64,000 nucleotides of DNA from Porites lobata (taxonomy: Eukaryota > Cnidaria > Anthozoa > Scleractinia > Poritidae): the NCBI GenBank assembly GCA_942486035.1, contig CALNXK010000040.1, forward strand, positions 887,501 through 951,500, read 5' to 3'. Every line of letters starts with the position of its first letter. The stretch's first letter is position 1. Under the pieces are notes generated by a model that saw nothing but the letters and a program-made list of their open reading frames with translations, ran no database searches and was not told the origin of the DNA. Positions 23,366 through 35,109 of this stretch are shown here, piece after piece. A program made the translations under genes and the position numbers.

Positions 23366-25755
23366 GGTGGCTCGATAGGATTTTTCAGGGTCAGTACCTC
23401 CAAGTTTGAACATAAACTACGTGGACATTAACAAAGAATTGAAAAGGTTACCACCACAGCTGTATTAGGTAAAGATCAGGGTTACCATGACATCGCAGTT
23501 GTCATAGCAACGAAATGACGCCATTACCTTTTGCCTATTTCTCAGCACTGGGAACTGTTCTTCCAAAATCTTTCATGAGCTTTTTCATCCAAAAGTGGCC
23601 TTGATGTTAGTGAAGTTGAAGCGAAATCTACAAGAGGGTTATCGAGATATTTTGGGTCGAAGTTTTTATGATTAGAACTAGAGTAATTACTGGACAATCT
23701 TGATTTTCGGCCATTATCTGTAGGAATTGAAGCGCTTTTGAAATGCAATTTCACCTCATAGTATTTTCAATCCTTTTAGAAACGTGCTTGTAAGATCATG
23801 AAAAGAGCTTTAGCCAATTGCTAGAAAAAATAATTTATTTATTTTGTAGTAAGCGAATAATTTGAAAACTGCTTAATAGATTTTTCTTTTGATTTGAGAT
23901 TCTTGAGATTAACCTTCGTTTTAAATTGTCTCTGAGTTTCAAGATTATTGATATCTTGTAAGGCAGTAAAATAACGGCTATAATTCGCTAATATTTGGTC
24001 GCAAATTGTGTGTTTGCATTTGAGAGCCTCTCATTATTCATAGGAAATTTCTGCAAGTTTCAAATTTTCGTGGACAACCAAAGCGAACATTTCTGCATAT
24101 TTTAAATGCATTGTTAGCTACTACTGTTCACGAGAAAGATGATGCGGGAGAAGAATTGAGAGGAGAGTAAGGAGGTGATTGCATGGACCAAATAAGTCCC
24201 GGACAATAAACGGAATCCGGCGTAAGTTGCTATCAAACTATTCTATCATGAAAATGACTCACTAATATTTTGTGTTAACTTTTGCAGTTTGTGTTAAAAG
24301 AAACGACAAAGAAGGAAGAGGGAGTAACAAAGAAAGAGAGTTGTCAGTTATAATGAAGGAGCTTCCTTCGTTCAACTGTGAGATGCAACCCAAAAACAAA
24401 GTAGTCAGTGGAGTCACTAATGCAACCACAGAATAAAAACAATTTAGGCCATTTTCGGAGTTCCAAAAACCCTTACTTTCAAAACGAGGCCAATTGCTCA
24501 ACCTTTCATGTAAAAATGAGTTTTATTTGCATGAGAATGAAAAATCATTTCCATATCAAAGGATGAGCACTTAACCTCGTTCAGATACAGAGGCCCGGTC
24601 GAACTCGGAAATGGCCTATTATATTGGCTGTTCCAAATGTCGGCTACTGCCGTTCTAAGCTGGCTCGATTTTAGCATGACTCTAGAGCAATTGTAGTAGG
24701 ACTTGATTTCAGACGTCGAATTTCAGTCGAATAAAATACCCGTCGCGGAAAACAAAAGGGCGACGTTTGAAACCAGGTCGTGTTACCGCCGTTAGCAAGG
24801 CTAAACTGCAACTGCTGTGCTCAAGTCGCATTTCATTCTATGAATTGAATTCGGCACCGCAGTATCACAGCGTCTGAAACTGGCCTAAAACTCATGCATC
24901 TTTGCAGGGTTAGCATCCGTTAGAAAGTCAATAAATTCGCAAATTCTGGGAAAAAGGCCTGTTTACAACTTTGTCAATTTTTATTTTCAAATTTTAGGCA
25001 CCTTCCTGCCAGTATTCAATTTGAAAATATTTTTCTTCAGGCTGAGACTAATTTAAATAGAGAGAGCATACAATACTACTCAAGAGCTTGTAGGCACAGG
25101 GCATACACACACTCATTACTGTTTCCTGGTTGACGAAATAGTTATTATCTCAAAGCAACCTTAAAATTTTCTTAAGTACATAAAACAACACACTAAGATA
25201 TATAGAATGCAGAGTAAAACAAATACTCAAAAAGCTAAAAAGAAAACAGGAACTTGACAATATCAGAGTGAGTGTGGTGTGCTGATTGGCTAATATGTCA
25301 TTATACACACATTACATTGGCGTCATCAAGTTAACGCCCAAGCGATGTGCGAGAAGGGGCGTACGTAGGCACTTGTACGCAAACGGCAAAATGAGCTGTT
25401 TTCCCTAATTTTACACGCAAAAGCCTAAAGTACTCCCTGAAGAACACGGATTTTTCAAAAAATGTAACAAAATTGGTTTTAATTAAAATTGAAATTAAGA
25501 CCAATAGAGATGATTATTTTATCGTCCAAAACAGAAAGGTTGATGTACCCGAGTGAAATCCATTTGGAAGACTGGTTAGGGTTGATTTGGAAAACTGTAC
25601 TTACTTCTGGAAAATTTGTAGCTATGCCCGCTGACAAGAAGATGAAGTCCTCTTGAATTAGATCTGAGTTTTGACTGTTTCATGATTCACAATCCGACAT
25701 GAGCAAGAATTCAAAGAACTCTTGCAACCAGCTGGTTTAATCTACCAACTTCCAA
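23366..25755. other. Gene-free stretch with decayed MITEs
   Basis: Contains a possible MITE at ~24590-24894 (AGGCCCGGTC... ending ...GAAACTGGCCT). Otherwise AT-rich with no exon-like sequence; the 70-80 codon frames are unsupported. Confidence 0.4.
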
Positions 25756-25760
25756 AAATA

Positions 25761-25947
25761 CAGTGGAACCCCGCCTTACGGCCACCTCGGTAATACGGTC
25801 ACCTCGTTATTACGGCCACATTTTTTGGCCATACGGCAAAAACGACCATACATTTTCTTGTAAAGAAACCCTTGTTAATACGGTCACATCCTTATTACGG
25901 CCAATTGTTTTTGGCCCATTGGTGACCGTATTAGCGAGGTCCCACTG
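25761..25947. mobile_element. pogo-like MITE, copy 1
   Basis: The TIRs CAGTGGAACCCCGCCTTACG and (inverted) CAGTGGGACCTCGCTAATACG are flanked by TA at 25759-25760 and 25948-25949. The interior repeats AATACGGTCACCTCG. A TA duplication and a CAGTGGAACC start are hallmarks of Tc1/mariner-pogo MITEs. A second copy is at 46965-47158. Confidence 0.85.
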
Positions 25948-26221
25948 TATCGTAAAATAAAAATATAATAAAACATTAATTAATGCATTCTACCTCTCAA
26001 AAGTGGCGTTCCAGCACCCGTCCGGTAACCTGACTTCGCGGACGTAATGACATGCACAGTGTATACATTAGACAGTGGCTCGAGTGACTTCTTGTGGGAG
26101 TTCGTGACATTAAGAACGTCCGCTGCTTAAGGTTCCATTAACGTGATTCTGCCATCCCTGTCTCCAATATGATGTCGTATACTAAAGATATGAGACCATG
26201 CATGTATTCTAAAGACTGAGT

Positions 26222-26227
26222 TTTATT
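26222..26227 (-). promoter_or_regulatory. Polyadenylation signal of the minus-strand GPCR
   Basis: AATAAA on the minus strand ~110 bp after the stop codon of the receptor at 26335-27405. Confidence 0.5.
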
Positions 26228-26334
26228 GTTTTTAACATGACAGCAAAACAGCAAACACGTTTTTGTGCACCTGAGCAGTACAGTTATAGATTCACAATTT
26301 GTATTTACGATAAACGAAGGGCTTTAATTAGTTT

Positions 26335-27405
26335 TCAAGTTATTTTTTTCGATAAGTTTGTAAATTCTAGTAGCAGGATACTTGGTTCTTGCGGAGAAAC
26401 CACTCTTACACGGGCAAAGTGGCGGGAATGATTTTTCCATGACAAAAAACGAAAGCACTCACTCTTTACAGCCGTTCGAAAGCTTGAGCTAAAGGTTATT
26501 AAAATAAATGGATTTATCGCGGTACTGAGCACTGGAAATATGTAATAGAGTATACCCACAAGTTTAAGTAAAAGACATTTGTCCTTTTCAAGTATAGATG
26601 GATATAGCGATTTTAGAAACATGTAAATATAAAGAGGTGTCCAGCATGCAAAGAATCCGAGAACAATTGACCCAAAGATTTTCAAGATGTTTTGATTTTG
26701 CCTTATCCTGAGTCTATTTGATCCTTCACCTCTTATTTCACCACCAGGTTTTTCTTTTCGTCTTTGTAGATACTTTACTATACGAGAGTACAAAACAATT
26801 ATTAAAACAAGGGGCACACAATAAAACACTACAAACCCTAAAAAGCTGTAAATTTCCAGTTTGTTTGGCCCAATCATGTTTCTACAAAACGTATGTTCGT
26901 CAATTTGAACAATTTCAGAATGAATCAAATACGGGACGAGGAAAGCTGCAGGAAGGCACCAGCATGATGTGAGTAAAATTGTCCGCATCTTTCCAGTTAT
27001 ACGCGAAGCTCTCGGCGGGAATGCAGTTGCTATATATCTGTCCACGGCGATGAGGACCAGGCTCAAAATAGACACCACGTAAGACATGGCTCGTACATAA
27101 ATCCCAAGCTTGCAAAATGATGAGGCGAGAAAAGGTTCTGTAATAAGATTTCCGCCAGGTTTTAACATCCCTTCTGTCACATAGAGTGGCCAATTGAACA
27201 GCACGCAAATGAGATCAGACACCGCCATATTAACAATGAGGTAGTTGTGGCTGATCTTCAAGTTAATATTCTTGATGAATGCTAAAATTATAAGGCAATT
27301 TCCAGTAAATGCCAAAAGACTGATTACTGAAAGAAGAACAAGAAATATCGTAGAAGCGTCAGAAGAACAGAAGATCTTGTTGCCAGGCTGAGCCGAGTCA
27401 TTCAT
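26335..27405 (-). CDS. Class A (rhodopsin-like) GPCR, neuropeptide-receptor type, paralogue 1
   Basis: Single-exon frame of 356 codons. A short extracellular N-terminus is followed by seven hydrophobic helices: TM1 SVISLLAFTGNCLIILAF, TM2 NMAVSDLICVLFNWPLY, TM3 from CKLGIY with VDRYIA (the DRY-type motif), TM4 ILLTSCWCLPAAFLVPYL, TM5 FLGFVVFYCVPLVLIIVLY, TM6 FFACWTPLYIYMF (CWxP) and TM7 STAINPFILITF (NPxxY reduced to NPFIL). Cysteines at the TM3 top and in loop 2 (HTFCRNM) can form the usual disulphide. The expected role is peptide or amine sensing at the plasma membrane; the ligand cannot be read. The start ATG follows GTCGAAGAAACGAGAGG, a leader shared with the paralogue at 34028. The two genes are head-to-head, ~6.6 kb apart, with a dead third copy between them. 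Confidence 0.93.
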   Translation of the reverse strand: MNDSAQPGNKIFCSSDASTIFLVLLSVISLLAFTGNCLIILAFIKNINLKISHNYLIVNMAVSDLICVLFNWPLYVTEGMLKPGGNLITEPFLASSFCKLGIYVRAMSYVVSILSLVLIAVDRYIATAFPPRASRITGKMRTILLTSCWCLPAAFLVPYLIHSEIVQIDEHTFCRNMIGPNKLEIYSFLGFVVFYCVPLVLIIVLYSRIVKYLQRRKEKPGGEIRGEGSNRLRIRQNQNILKIFGSIVLGFFACWTPLYIYMFLKSLYPSILEKDKCLLLKLVGILYYIFPVLSTAINPFILITFSSSFRTAVKSECFRFLSWKNHSRHFARVRVVSPQEPSILLLEFTNLSKKIT

Positions 27406-27429
27406 CCTCTCGTTTCTTCGACAATGTTT

Positions 27430-28080
27430 TTTTCTTCAAAAATCTTCCGGAAACATATAGTTGTTTTAAAAAAATGGTTTTCATCATATGCTGATAGATT
27501 ACTTTAATTTATATTTTAATTACGCATCACAGCACGTATTTAACGGAGAACTAGATCAGTTATCAATCAGATATCGGTAGATTAGGGGAGAGATATATTA
27601 GGAGTAAAAGGTCTTCAACGGAGAAAAGGGCCCAGATTTTCTATCTTTAATACTGCTTATTTATTCATTTATTAATTAAAGAAAAAAACTTTAAGCAATA
27701 CAATTTGTTGACTGAGAGAGAAGCAACAAAATAAGGGTACGATTGAAATTTCAGATTCAGTATTGGACATTGCACATTAAGTTGTAGAAAAATTTGATGT
27801 AAAACATTTTTACCGATGATTTTTAGGCGATGAATTAATGAACAAAGCTGATACCACTTTTGTTTGAGCCAAAATGACAAATGTGGCAAATTAATTAACA
27901 ATAAATTGAAGATTCATCTTATCTCCACAGATTGGGGCTGGAATCAACAAAAATACATATAACATCTTCAAATAACAATTCTTTTACCATAATATCTTTG
28001 TAAATTTATTCGTCCTGGTCAGATTTCTGGGGAATTCTCCTTGATTTCGACGCGGAGGTAATATGTAAATAATTCTTATT
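27430..28080. other. Shared upstream region of the GPCR pair, no gene
   Basis: AT-rich, with a 78-codon minus frame at 27665-27901 lacking recognisable domains. Promoter elements cannot be placed reliably. Confidence 0.35.
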
Positions 28081-28099
28081 TGCTAAAATTATTCTTATG

Positions 28100-28508
28100 T
28101 GGATCAGTGGTTGTCATGCGGTTATGGCAGCCCTTCAGCTGCTCCGTCAATGTTTGAAGGTTTAGCTCTAGTTTTCATCTTCCTTTTCAATTTTTTCTGT
28201 ATATATGATGCCAGCCTAACCTAAAGGTATCTCATACCGTTTTCTTTTGTTTTGTTCTTCCCCCTTTCTTTTTATTTATTAACTTATTTTTTATTATTCT
28301 TCTGAATTTAATTTATTTTCCCTCTTCTTTTCTCCCTCTTCATCTTTCGTGTCTCACATCCCTATAGAATGCAATTTGATTATTGTAACTACTCAGCTCG
28401 TTTGGCTTTTGCTCTTCTAGTTGTTTTCCTTGATCTTCTTTAATTTTTCTGTTCTTGTAAATTTTATCAACTTGCAAATAAAATGTTGATTGTTGTTGTT
28501 GTTGTTGT
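28100..28508 (+). mobile_element. LINE 3'UTR fragment with TTG tail
   Basis: A pyrimidine-rich 3'UTR ends in TTGCAAATAAAATGTTGA followed by (TTG)n at 28487-28508. A 3' end with a short tandem tail is usual for CR1/L2-type LINEs. No reverse-transcriptase code precedes it, so the copy is strongly 5'-truncated. Confidence 0.5.
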
Positions 28509-29785
28509 AATAGTAGGGGATGCTACTTCCGGGTACAAAACTCGACAAAATGCCTTTTAAACTGACCAGAAACAGCAAGTAGATATCATGTTAAATGTAT
28601 GCGAGCTTTTTTTGCGATATTCTAATTTTTTAGCTCCATTTACTCTGTTAACACTTCCTTTGAATAAAGCGGCTCATGACAGCGTCGAATTTATGACAGA
28701 ACAAAGGATAATTCACCAGAAACGTGACGAGGAAAAATAAATATACCTTGAAATTTTGGTCAAAGAAATTTTATTGGGGGCTATTTGGTGTATTTTAACT
28801 CCTATTCATTTATTAATATTTAGTGACTGGTCTACCTATGGTTATATCATTCTACAGCTCATTTTCGTCCTTGCCTATCTCCCCTCATCCTGATGCTTGC
28901 AAGATATCAATATATTATTATGATCTTTGCTCAAACACACCCTGACTGATATATTAAACCTGTCGCATTTGCACTTGTCGAAATTCATAAATAATTAAAT
29001 TATGAATGGATTACCTTTTTCATTTCCGTGTTCCTTTAAAGTCCAATATATTACATTTGCATTGAAATTTAGTTGAAAAGTTGGACAAAGATATGTTGTT
29101 TAATCACAACCGGATTCAAAAAACATGTTTATATATTCTGACGTTTACCATAACCATCACGACAAAAAGCTGCTTCATAGATAGGCTAGCCCTTTTCGTT
29201 TTGCAATCAACTCTGAGCTATGGCTAAGAATCTCTTACGCGTTTACTGGCTCTTCCTTTAATGGCCATATTTGCTTTTTAATATAAAAGTTTACGTTATT
29301 TAATGAACAGTCCAGGTTGACTGACTTTATGTATATGGTGCCAGGGGGTTCAGTTTCACAAGGAAGTTCTTAAAAAGGGGCATTTTTACCGATACAGGTA
29401 ATCAAATTTCATTTGACAGGTGTGTCCGGCAAAGGCATTAAACCTGATAATTATCTGTAGTAGAAGTTGAAGTGCTTTAATTAACATAGCCCCAGTGAAA
29501 TTATTACGCGGTTACAACTGAATTCCTCCCTTTCATATAACAAAGAGTGTTCTATAATGTTTTCTCCTTGGCCACAATGTTAAATTATCTGCTAAAGTAA
29601 AAATTATGAATTGTAGTAAATTTTTCTGTTCACCTTCTTCCTGTTACTTAACCTTAATTTGACTGACTAAAAATCGATATAGTACGCACAAAAAACGTGC
29701 TGTCTTGGTGGTGTCAGTTTAAATGTAATATAAACTGATCTATACAGGATGTTCAAAGGAAACTCTTTGCTGAAGTATAGAGTGG

Positions 29786-30450
29786 ATGAACGACTCGTCC
29801 TCGTCTCACCTGAATTACCTGCCACATTTCTTGCTGTTCTTTCACTAGTTAACTTTTTAACATTAACTGGGAGTTTTCTTGTTATTTAAGCATTCATCAA
29901 GACTGCTTTACTAAGAATCAGCCACAACTATTTCATAGTTGTTATGGGGCGTTTCCTCTAACCTGAGTTCTCTTTGACTGGCCGTTCTGTAGGACCTATA
30001 CCACGAGGAGAAGGGATGTTAATACCTGCTAAAAAATTTCACTAGCTTTGTATATAGTTGTCTCTTACTTTATGGTACAAGAAATGGTAAAGGATGGAAC
30101 AAACTCATAATCATCAAACAAAACCAAAACATCTCTGAAATCTCTAGGTCGATTGTTTTTGCATCGCATCTTGGATACCGCTTTATAATTACATGTTTCT
30201 AATAATCGCTATACCTTTTTTTGTATTATTTCAGAGGGACAATTGTTTAAAGTTATGGGTATAGTTCTCTATCTCCAGTGCCAAAAATAAATAAATAAAA
30301 CCATCAATTTCAATTACCTTCAGCTCAAGGGACGTTCGAAGGACAAGGGTATATGCCCACATTTGTTCTGGAAAATTCTTTTCAGTTTGCGCGTGTAAAA
30401 TTAATACACCCCGAGGAACTAAGTAATTTGAACCTTATTAAAACTCCAGA
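29786..30450 (+). pseudogene. GPCR pseudogene with internal deletion (third paralogue)
   Basis: Nucleotide similarity to the gene at 34028-35101 is clear at both ends. The ATGAACGACTCG start and the CCACATTTCTTGCTGTTCTTTC block (N-terminus to TM1) are followed by AGCCACAACTATTTCAT and TTCTCTTTGACTGGCC (TM2) and ATGTTAATACCTGCTAAAAA. The sequence then jumps to the intracellular loop 3/TM6 region (CAAAACCAAAACATCTCTGA, TACATGTTTCTAATAATCGC), on to TM7 and the tail GTTTGCGCGTGTAAAA. About 350 bp covering the end of TM2 through TM5 are missing, and frameshifts and stops occur early, so it is non-functional. Same strand as the 34028 paralogue. Confidence 0.9.
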
Positions 30451-30867
30451 TTTTTTTACACATTTCCGATGTATACTGTACTGCGCAGGTGCAGAAAATG
30501 ACGTGTTTGCCGGCAAGTTTAAAAAATTGATTTACATTATAGTACGCTTGGCTACAACACGGGATACAATGAAATGTATCTTTCACTGGTGAAATCAGTT
30601 TCCTTACTCGAGTTTTATCAACTGTGTTTTATGAAAGATTTCAAAAATGCAGTGTGTGGAATGTCCTACTATACATTGGCGAGCATTGCTTCACCCAACA
30701 AAGCCCATATTCGAACATATTGCAAGGCGAGTTGTTAATTAAAAGTCTCTGATCAAAACCCTTGTTCGGCCGCTTTTTACCACAAACATACCCCTCAGGG
30801 AAAAGGTAAGAATGAAGGAGAAAAAACTTTACCTTTAAGTTAGATCATAAGGAAAGTAGAAGCCATA

Positions 30868-31019
30868 ATAGTGAATTTACGCAATAGGGCGGGAGAGGAA
30901 AGAAGATGGAAAACCTTGTGTGACGAGCGTCACACATAAGTAATAGCCCTGTCACGTTTGTCACACACAAGCGTTTTGCCGTCCTCTTCATCATGCCGTC
31001 CTTTTGCGTAAACTCACTA
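30868..31019. mobile_element. Short hairpin MITE
   Basis: The left arm TAGTGAATTTACGCAATAGG mirrors the inverted right arm TAGTGAGTTTACGCAAAAGG. The centre contains GTGTGACGAGCGTCACAC. ~150 bp, non-coding, with TA-rich borders. Confidence 0.7.
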
Positions 31020-31577
31020 ATATTACAGCTAGACTCCTTGCTTAGAATAATCAGCGCGTTGATGAAACACACACAAATCGCCTTAGCTGGATTTTAATGG
31101 GGCACAAAAAAGGTATGGGTAACAAATTTAAATTTGGCGTTATTTTGTACCCCATGAGTTTGAGGTGGCAGAGGAACTCTTTTGAAAAAGAGGAAAGCAA
31201 TTCTTTTGTGGTACCATACAGCTGTCAACCTGTAACCGACATGATAAGGAAAAGGCGTTTTTCAAGAACAAATTACAAAAGGCTATCACTGACTGAAATC
31301 CCATCTCACGTCCGCTTAGTCCATTATTCCATTACTGCAGCTGACGCTCTCCAGGATAACTTGCGTCGTTGATTTCATTGTGTTCATTTTTAATTATTCT
31401 CATACGAAATCTAAAAACCAAATCAATGGAGGTAAACATAGAAAGGGTGAGGAGAAGAGAAGAGAAGAGGGACAAGGGAAAAGAGTAGTGGTCGCACTTT
31501 TCGTTTTCACTGATAACATAAAGATCTAATTGGATTTGCCTAAAACCTGGCTCTGAAAATTTGCAGCCTTTTGACCA

Positions 31578-31757
31578 AATAAATAAATATAAATTAATAA
31601 TTTGGAGGTAGCACATCCACAAAAAGGTTCTTCGTCCACCTAATTCCTTGTCGAATTGGAATTTGGAGATGCTGGTTTTTGAGGAGAGAGGAAAACTGGA
31701 CTGCCCGGAGAAAAACCTGTCGGAGCAAAGGAGCGACCCAACAACAAAAGAAGGAGG
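31578..31757 (-). mobile_element. tRNA-derived SINE, minus-strand copy
   Basis: Read on the minus strand: GTCGCTCCTTTGCTCCGACA, CCAGTTTTCCTCTCTCCTC, CAAATTCCAATTCGAC, AAGGAATTAGGTGGACG, ATGTGCTACCTCC and an AAATAAATA-type tail. This is the same family as 17606-18243, uninterrupted here, and it explains most of a 231-codon minus frame over the region. The 5' tRNA part is truncated. Confidence 0.8.
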
Positions 31758-31859
31758 CGAGAAAAAAATGTTTAAAAAAATATTAGTTTCCACATTGGCT
31801 ACTTTGAAGAGAGAAGAAATTTCATGGAAGAGGTCCTTTAATTGGAAGAAACTATTGTA

Positions 31860-33165
31860 AAAATCCAGCTTGATATAAGAATGTATATTTTTCATACCCT
31901 CAGTTTGGGTATTCAATTTTTTGTTGACTTTCAGCTGAAACGATGTTATTGTGTACATATTCCCTAGTATCGTATAACATTTTGAACGGACGGACGTGAC
32001 CAAGAATTGAAATGTTACATTATGCACCTACTTTGTTGTGTAAAGTAATTATGTTATCATTTTTAGCTAGTTGTATGTCTTTGGGAAATAATTTACCATA
32101 CATTTCATAAAGTTTATTCAAAGCAGTTGTATGATTGTATTGTACAGGGTTTTAGTTTCCATTAAGAGGCAAAAAAGTGTTCTAAACAAAATATAAGTCA
32201 CTGAGCCACAACATTATTAAAAGAAAAGATTCTTACAAACAATAAACAGTGTAGAGCTAAATCTTCAATAATGTTTCCAACGGTTTCTCAGAGATAATTT
32301 AATTAGATGAAACAAATGAACTGGGTGGAAAAAAGAACAGTTTGATTCATTATAATGATTATTACTGGCGCTAATTTAGTACACAGGGGGGGGGGATAAG
32401 TCTGTCCACTATTCAAAAAGGGGCCCTTTTATAGAAGTGTCTCAACACTTTTGTCCCTCATGGCAGCTTATTACATGTTATTACTTGTTAGTCTGTGACA
32501 TTTTAGTGTATTTGCTCTATTTGGGCAGTAATAAGGTACAAAAACAGTTAGAGAAACCCGTCATTTATTGATGAAAATACTCAGTAACGAATAAAATCTG
32601 ACTTATGTCCATTGAATAATCTGCTATGAAAGTAGGATACTCTTTTCTGCCTATCAATTGCCGGACACTTATTCTTTTCTATTCGGTCTGTGATGAACTT
32701 CACTTTTGTCTCGCCTTTGCCTCGCTCATTTCAGTGTTTTTCCTTAAATTTCAAATGTGAAAACTAGACAAAAGCACTAGCATTTTCCACCTGTATTTGA
32801 ACAAGATGTCAATTCTGACACTTACTGGTGATTCATTCAAACAAAGTGATGCTTTTACGCTGCACAAGCTTTGACTTTTACCGTGTTCAAACAAAAGATG
32901 TCGTACTTTTGTAATTGCTCGTTGATTGCACGGAAAACGAAAGGTGCATTTTTCTTATATATATATTCAGAATGTTGCGAAAATTTTATTCTGTATCTTA
33001 GGACTGACGTCTCGGCGCCTGCTGTGTTTAGCGTTGGATGACGTTTAATAAAAGTTTAGGCAATAAAGCAAACAATTTCGAGCTTGTAATTTTGGACACT
33101 CTTTCGTTATAGACTTTGATAGGTTCCTAGTATAGATGATTCCCTTTGATACATATTTAACACTG
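31860..33165. other. Gene-free stretch
   Basis: AT-rich, with a G-run at ~32387-32395 and a short (AT)n at ~32957. No exon or repeat with definable ends. Confidence 0.4.
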
Positions 33166-33169
33166 TCAC

Positions 33170-33330
33170 GTATTTTTTACGTGCGTAGACACGTAAAAAT
33201 AAACTGGAAGCAATGAACGAAAGTCGCGCGTAGACGTAAAAGTTGAGCGAGGTTCAACTTTTACGTTTACCCGCGGCCTCTATACATTGCCTCTATTTTA
33301 TTGACGTGAATAAATTTTACTGTAAGTGCG
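33170..33330. mobile_element. Fold-back element upstream of GPCR paralogue 2
   Basis: Inner arms ACGTAAAAGTTGA/TCAACTTTTACGT are perfect around a GCGAGGT loop. Outer arms CACGTAAAAATAAACTGGAA and (inverted) CACGTCAATAAAATAGAGGC extend the hairpin over ~150 bp. Confidence 0.65.
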
Positions 33331-33409
33331 TAACGTGAAAATTGCGCGATGTTGGAAATCCATCTTTGCCGGTGCTACATCTTTAATTTATTAGCATTTG
33401 GCACATTTG

Positions 33410-33560
33410 AAGTAATATATCAAACATGAGATGCAGTGTTTCATCACCAGATGAAACACCGAGAAGAGAGTTGAAAATACGACGCGCAGCGGAGTATTTT
33501 TGACGAACTTCGAGGTGTTTCATCTGGTGATGAAACACTGTGTCGAATGTTTGATATTTC
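33410..33560. mobile_element. Hairpin MITE with perfect 27-bp inner arms
   Basis: CAGTGTTTCATCACCAGATG (continuing AAACACC) at 33433 is inverted exactly at 33513-33539. Outside it ATATCAAACAT is mirrored again, so the whole ~150 bp folds back on itself. It ends ~470 bp before the start codon of the receptor at 34028. Confidence 0.75.
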
Positions 33561-34027
33561 TTCTCAAACAAAATCATTTTTGAAGGAGAAATTAAGGATG
33601 CAAATACTAAGCAGTGTTTCATCCGATTTCCAAACACTCATTAAACATTAATTTCCTTTGTATTTTCTTAATGAATTATTAATGAGTTTGAGAACTTATT
33701 TTCAAAACCTGATACCCTTATCTTCTTACCTAATTTTGTTGTGTTATTCAAAATTGAAATCTTATTATGTATTTTCCGTCCTAGAATAAATAAATAGTGG
33801 ACACAGGGCTACAGACAACTTCAAGGATTTAAAACTTCCTTTTTGATATTATATTACTTAAACAATATTTAATTTATTATCGATCTACATAGGTGAAATA
33901 CGTGCTGTGTTGTTGGCTTCTTTTAAAATATAAATTCAAGTGATTAAACTAAACTTAAAAAACACATTTTTTGTAAGTTGTTTGAAGCTTTTTGTCGCAC
34001 TTGGATAGTTGTCGAAGAAAGGAAAAG

Positions 34028-35101
34028 ATGAATAACACCTCTTCAGCTCAACGCGGAAACCAGATCTTCTGTTCTTCTGACTCATCTACTACATTTCTTG
34101 CTGTTCTTTCAACAATCAGTCTTTTTGCATTAACTGGGAATTTCATTGTCATTCTAACATTCATCAAGACGGTTAGCCTGAAGACCAGCCACAACTACTT
34201 CATTATTAACATGGCGGTATCCGATCTTATCTGTGTTCTCTTTAACTGGCCACTCTATGCCACAGAAAGGATGTTAAAACCTGGCGAAAAACTTTTTACA
34301 GTACCTTTAGTCGCCTCATTATTTTGCAAGCTTGGGATTTATGTACGAGCCCTGTCTTACGTAGTGTCTATTTTGAGCCTGGTCCTCATCGCTGTGGACA
34401 GATATATAGCAACTGTATTTCAGCTGAGAGCTTCGCATATAACTGGAAAGATGCGGACAATTTTACTGACATTATGCTGGTGCCTTCCAGCAGTTTTCCT
34501 CGTCCCGTACTTGATTCATTCCGACATTTTTCGAATAGACGAACATGCTTTTTGTAGAAACATGATGGGGCCAACCAAACTGATAATATACAGCTTTTTG
34601 GGGTTTGTACTGTTTTATTGTGTGCCCTTTATTTTAATAATTGTTCTGTACTCTCTTATTGTTAAGTATCTACGAAGACGAAAACATGAGCAGGATGGAG
34701 AAATCAGATATAGCGAAAGATCAAAGAGACTCAGGGAGAAGCAAAATCAAAACATCTTGAGAATCTTTGGGTCAATTGTTCTCGGATTCTTTGCATGCTG
34801 GACACCTCTTTATATTTACATGTTTCTAAAATCGCTATATCCGTCTGTAGTTGAGAAGGACACATGTCTTTTACTTAAACTTGTGGGTATACTTTATTAC
34901 ATATTTCCAATGCTTAGCACCGCGATAAATCCATTTATTTTAATAACCTTTAGCTCAAGCTTTCGAACGGCTGTAAAGAGTGAGTGCTATCGTTTATTGT
35001 CCTGGAAAAATCATTCCCGCCAGTTTGCCCGTGTAAGACCGGATGCTACACAGGGACCAAGTATTGAGCAACTAGAATTTACCAACATGTCTAAAAAATA
35101 A
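34028..35101 (+). CDS. Class A (rhodopsin-like) GPCR, neuropeptide-receptor type, paralogue 2
   Basis: Single exon, 357 codons, closely similar to the product of 26335-27405 over its whole length. The frame is open further upstream, but the first ATG is at 34028, matching the paralogue's start and its GTCGAAGAAAGGAAAAG leader. Motifs: TM1 LTGNFIVILTF, TM2 NMAVSDLICVLFNWPLY, TM3 SILSLVLIAVDRYIATVF, loop-2 cysteine HAFCRNM, TM6 LGFFACWTPLYIYMF, TM7 LSTAINPFILITF and helix-8-like SSSFRTAVKSECYRLL. Basic loop 3 (YLRRRKHEQ) would face G proteins. Coding differences from paralogue 1 concentrate in the N-terminus, loop 3 and tail. The ligand is unknown. Confidence 0.93.
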   Translation: MNNTSSAQRGNQIFCSSDSSTTFLAVLSTISLFALTGNFIVILTFIKTVSLKTSHNYFIINMAVSDLICVLFNWPLYATERMLKPGEKLFTVPLVASLFCKLGIYVRALSYVVSILSLVLIAVDRYIATVFQLRASHITGKMRTILLTLCWCLPAVFLVPYLIHSDIFRIDEHAFCRNMMGPTKLIIYSFLGFVLFYCVPFILIIVLYSLIVKYLRRRKHEQDGEIRYSERSKRLREKQNQNILRIFGSIVLGFFACWTPLYIYMFLKSLYPSVVEKDTCLLLKLVGILYYIFPMLSTAINPFILITFSSSFRTAVKSECYRLLSWKNHSRQFARVRPDATQGPSIEQLEFTNMSKK

Positions 35102-35109
35102 CAATTGAT

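Noticed and set aside
31332..32027. 231-codon minus-strand open frame
   Set aside because: It runs through a minus-strand SINE copy (31578-31757) and has no domain; the length is incidental.
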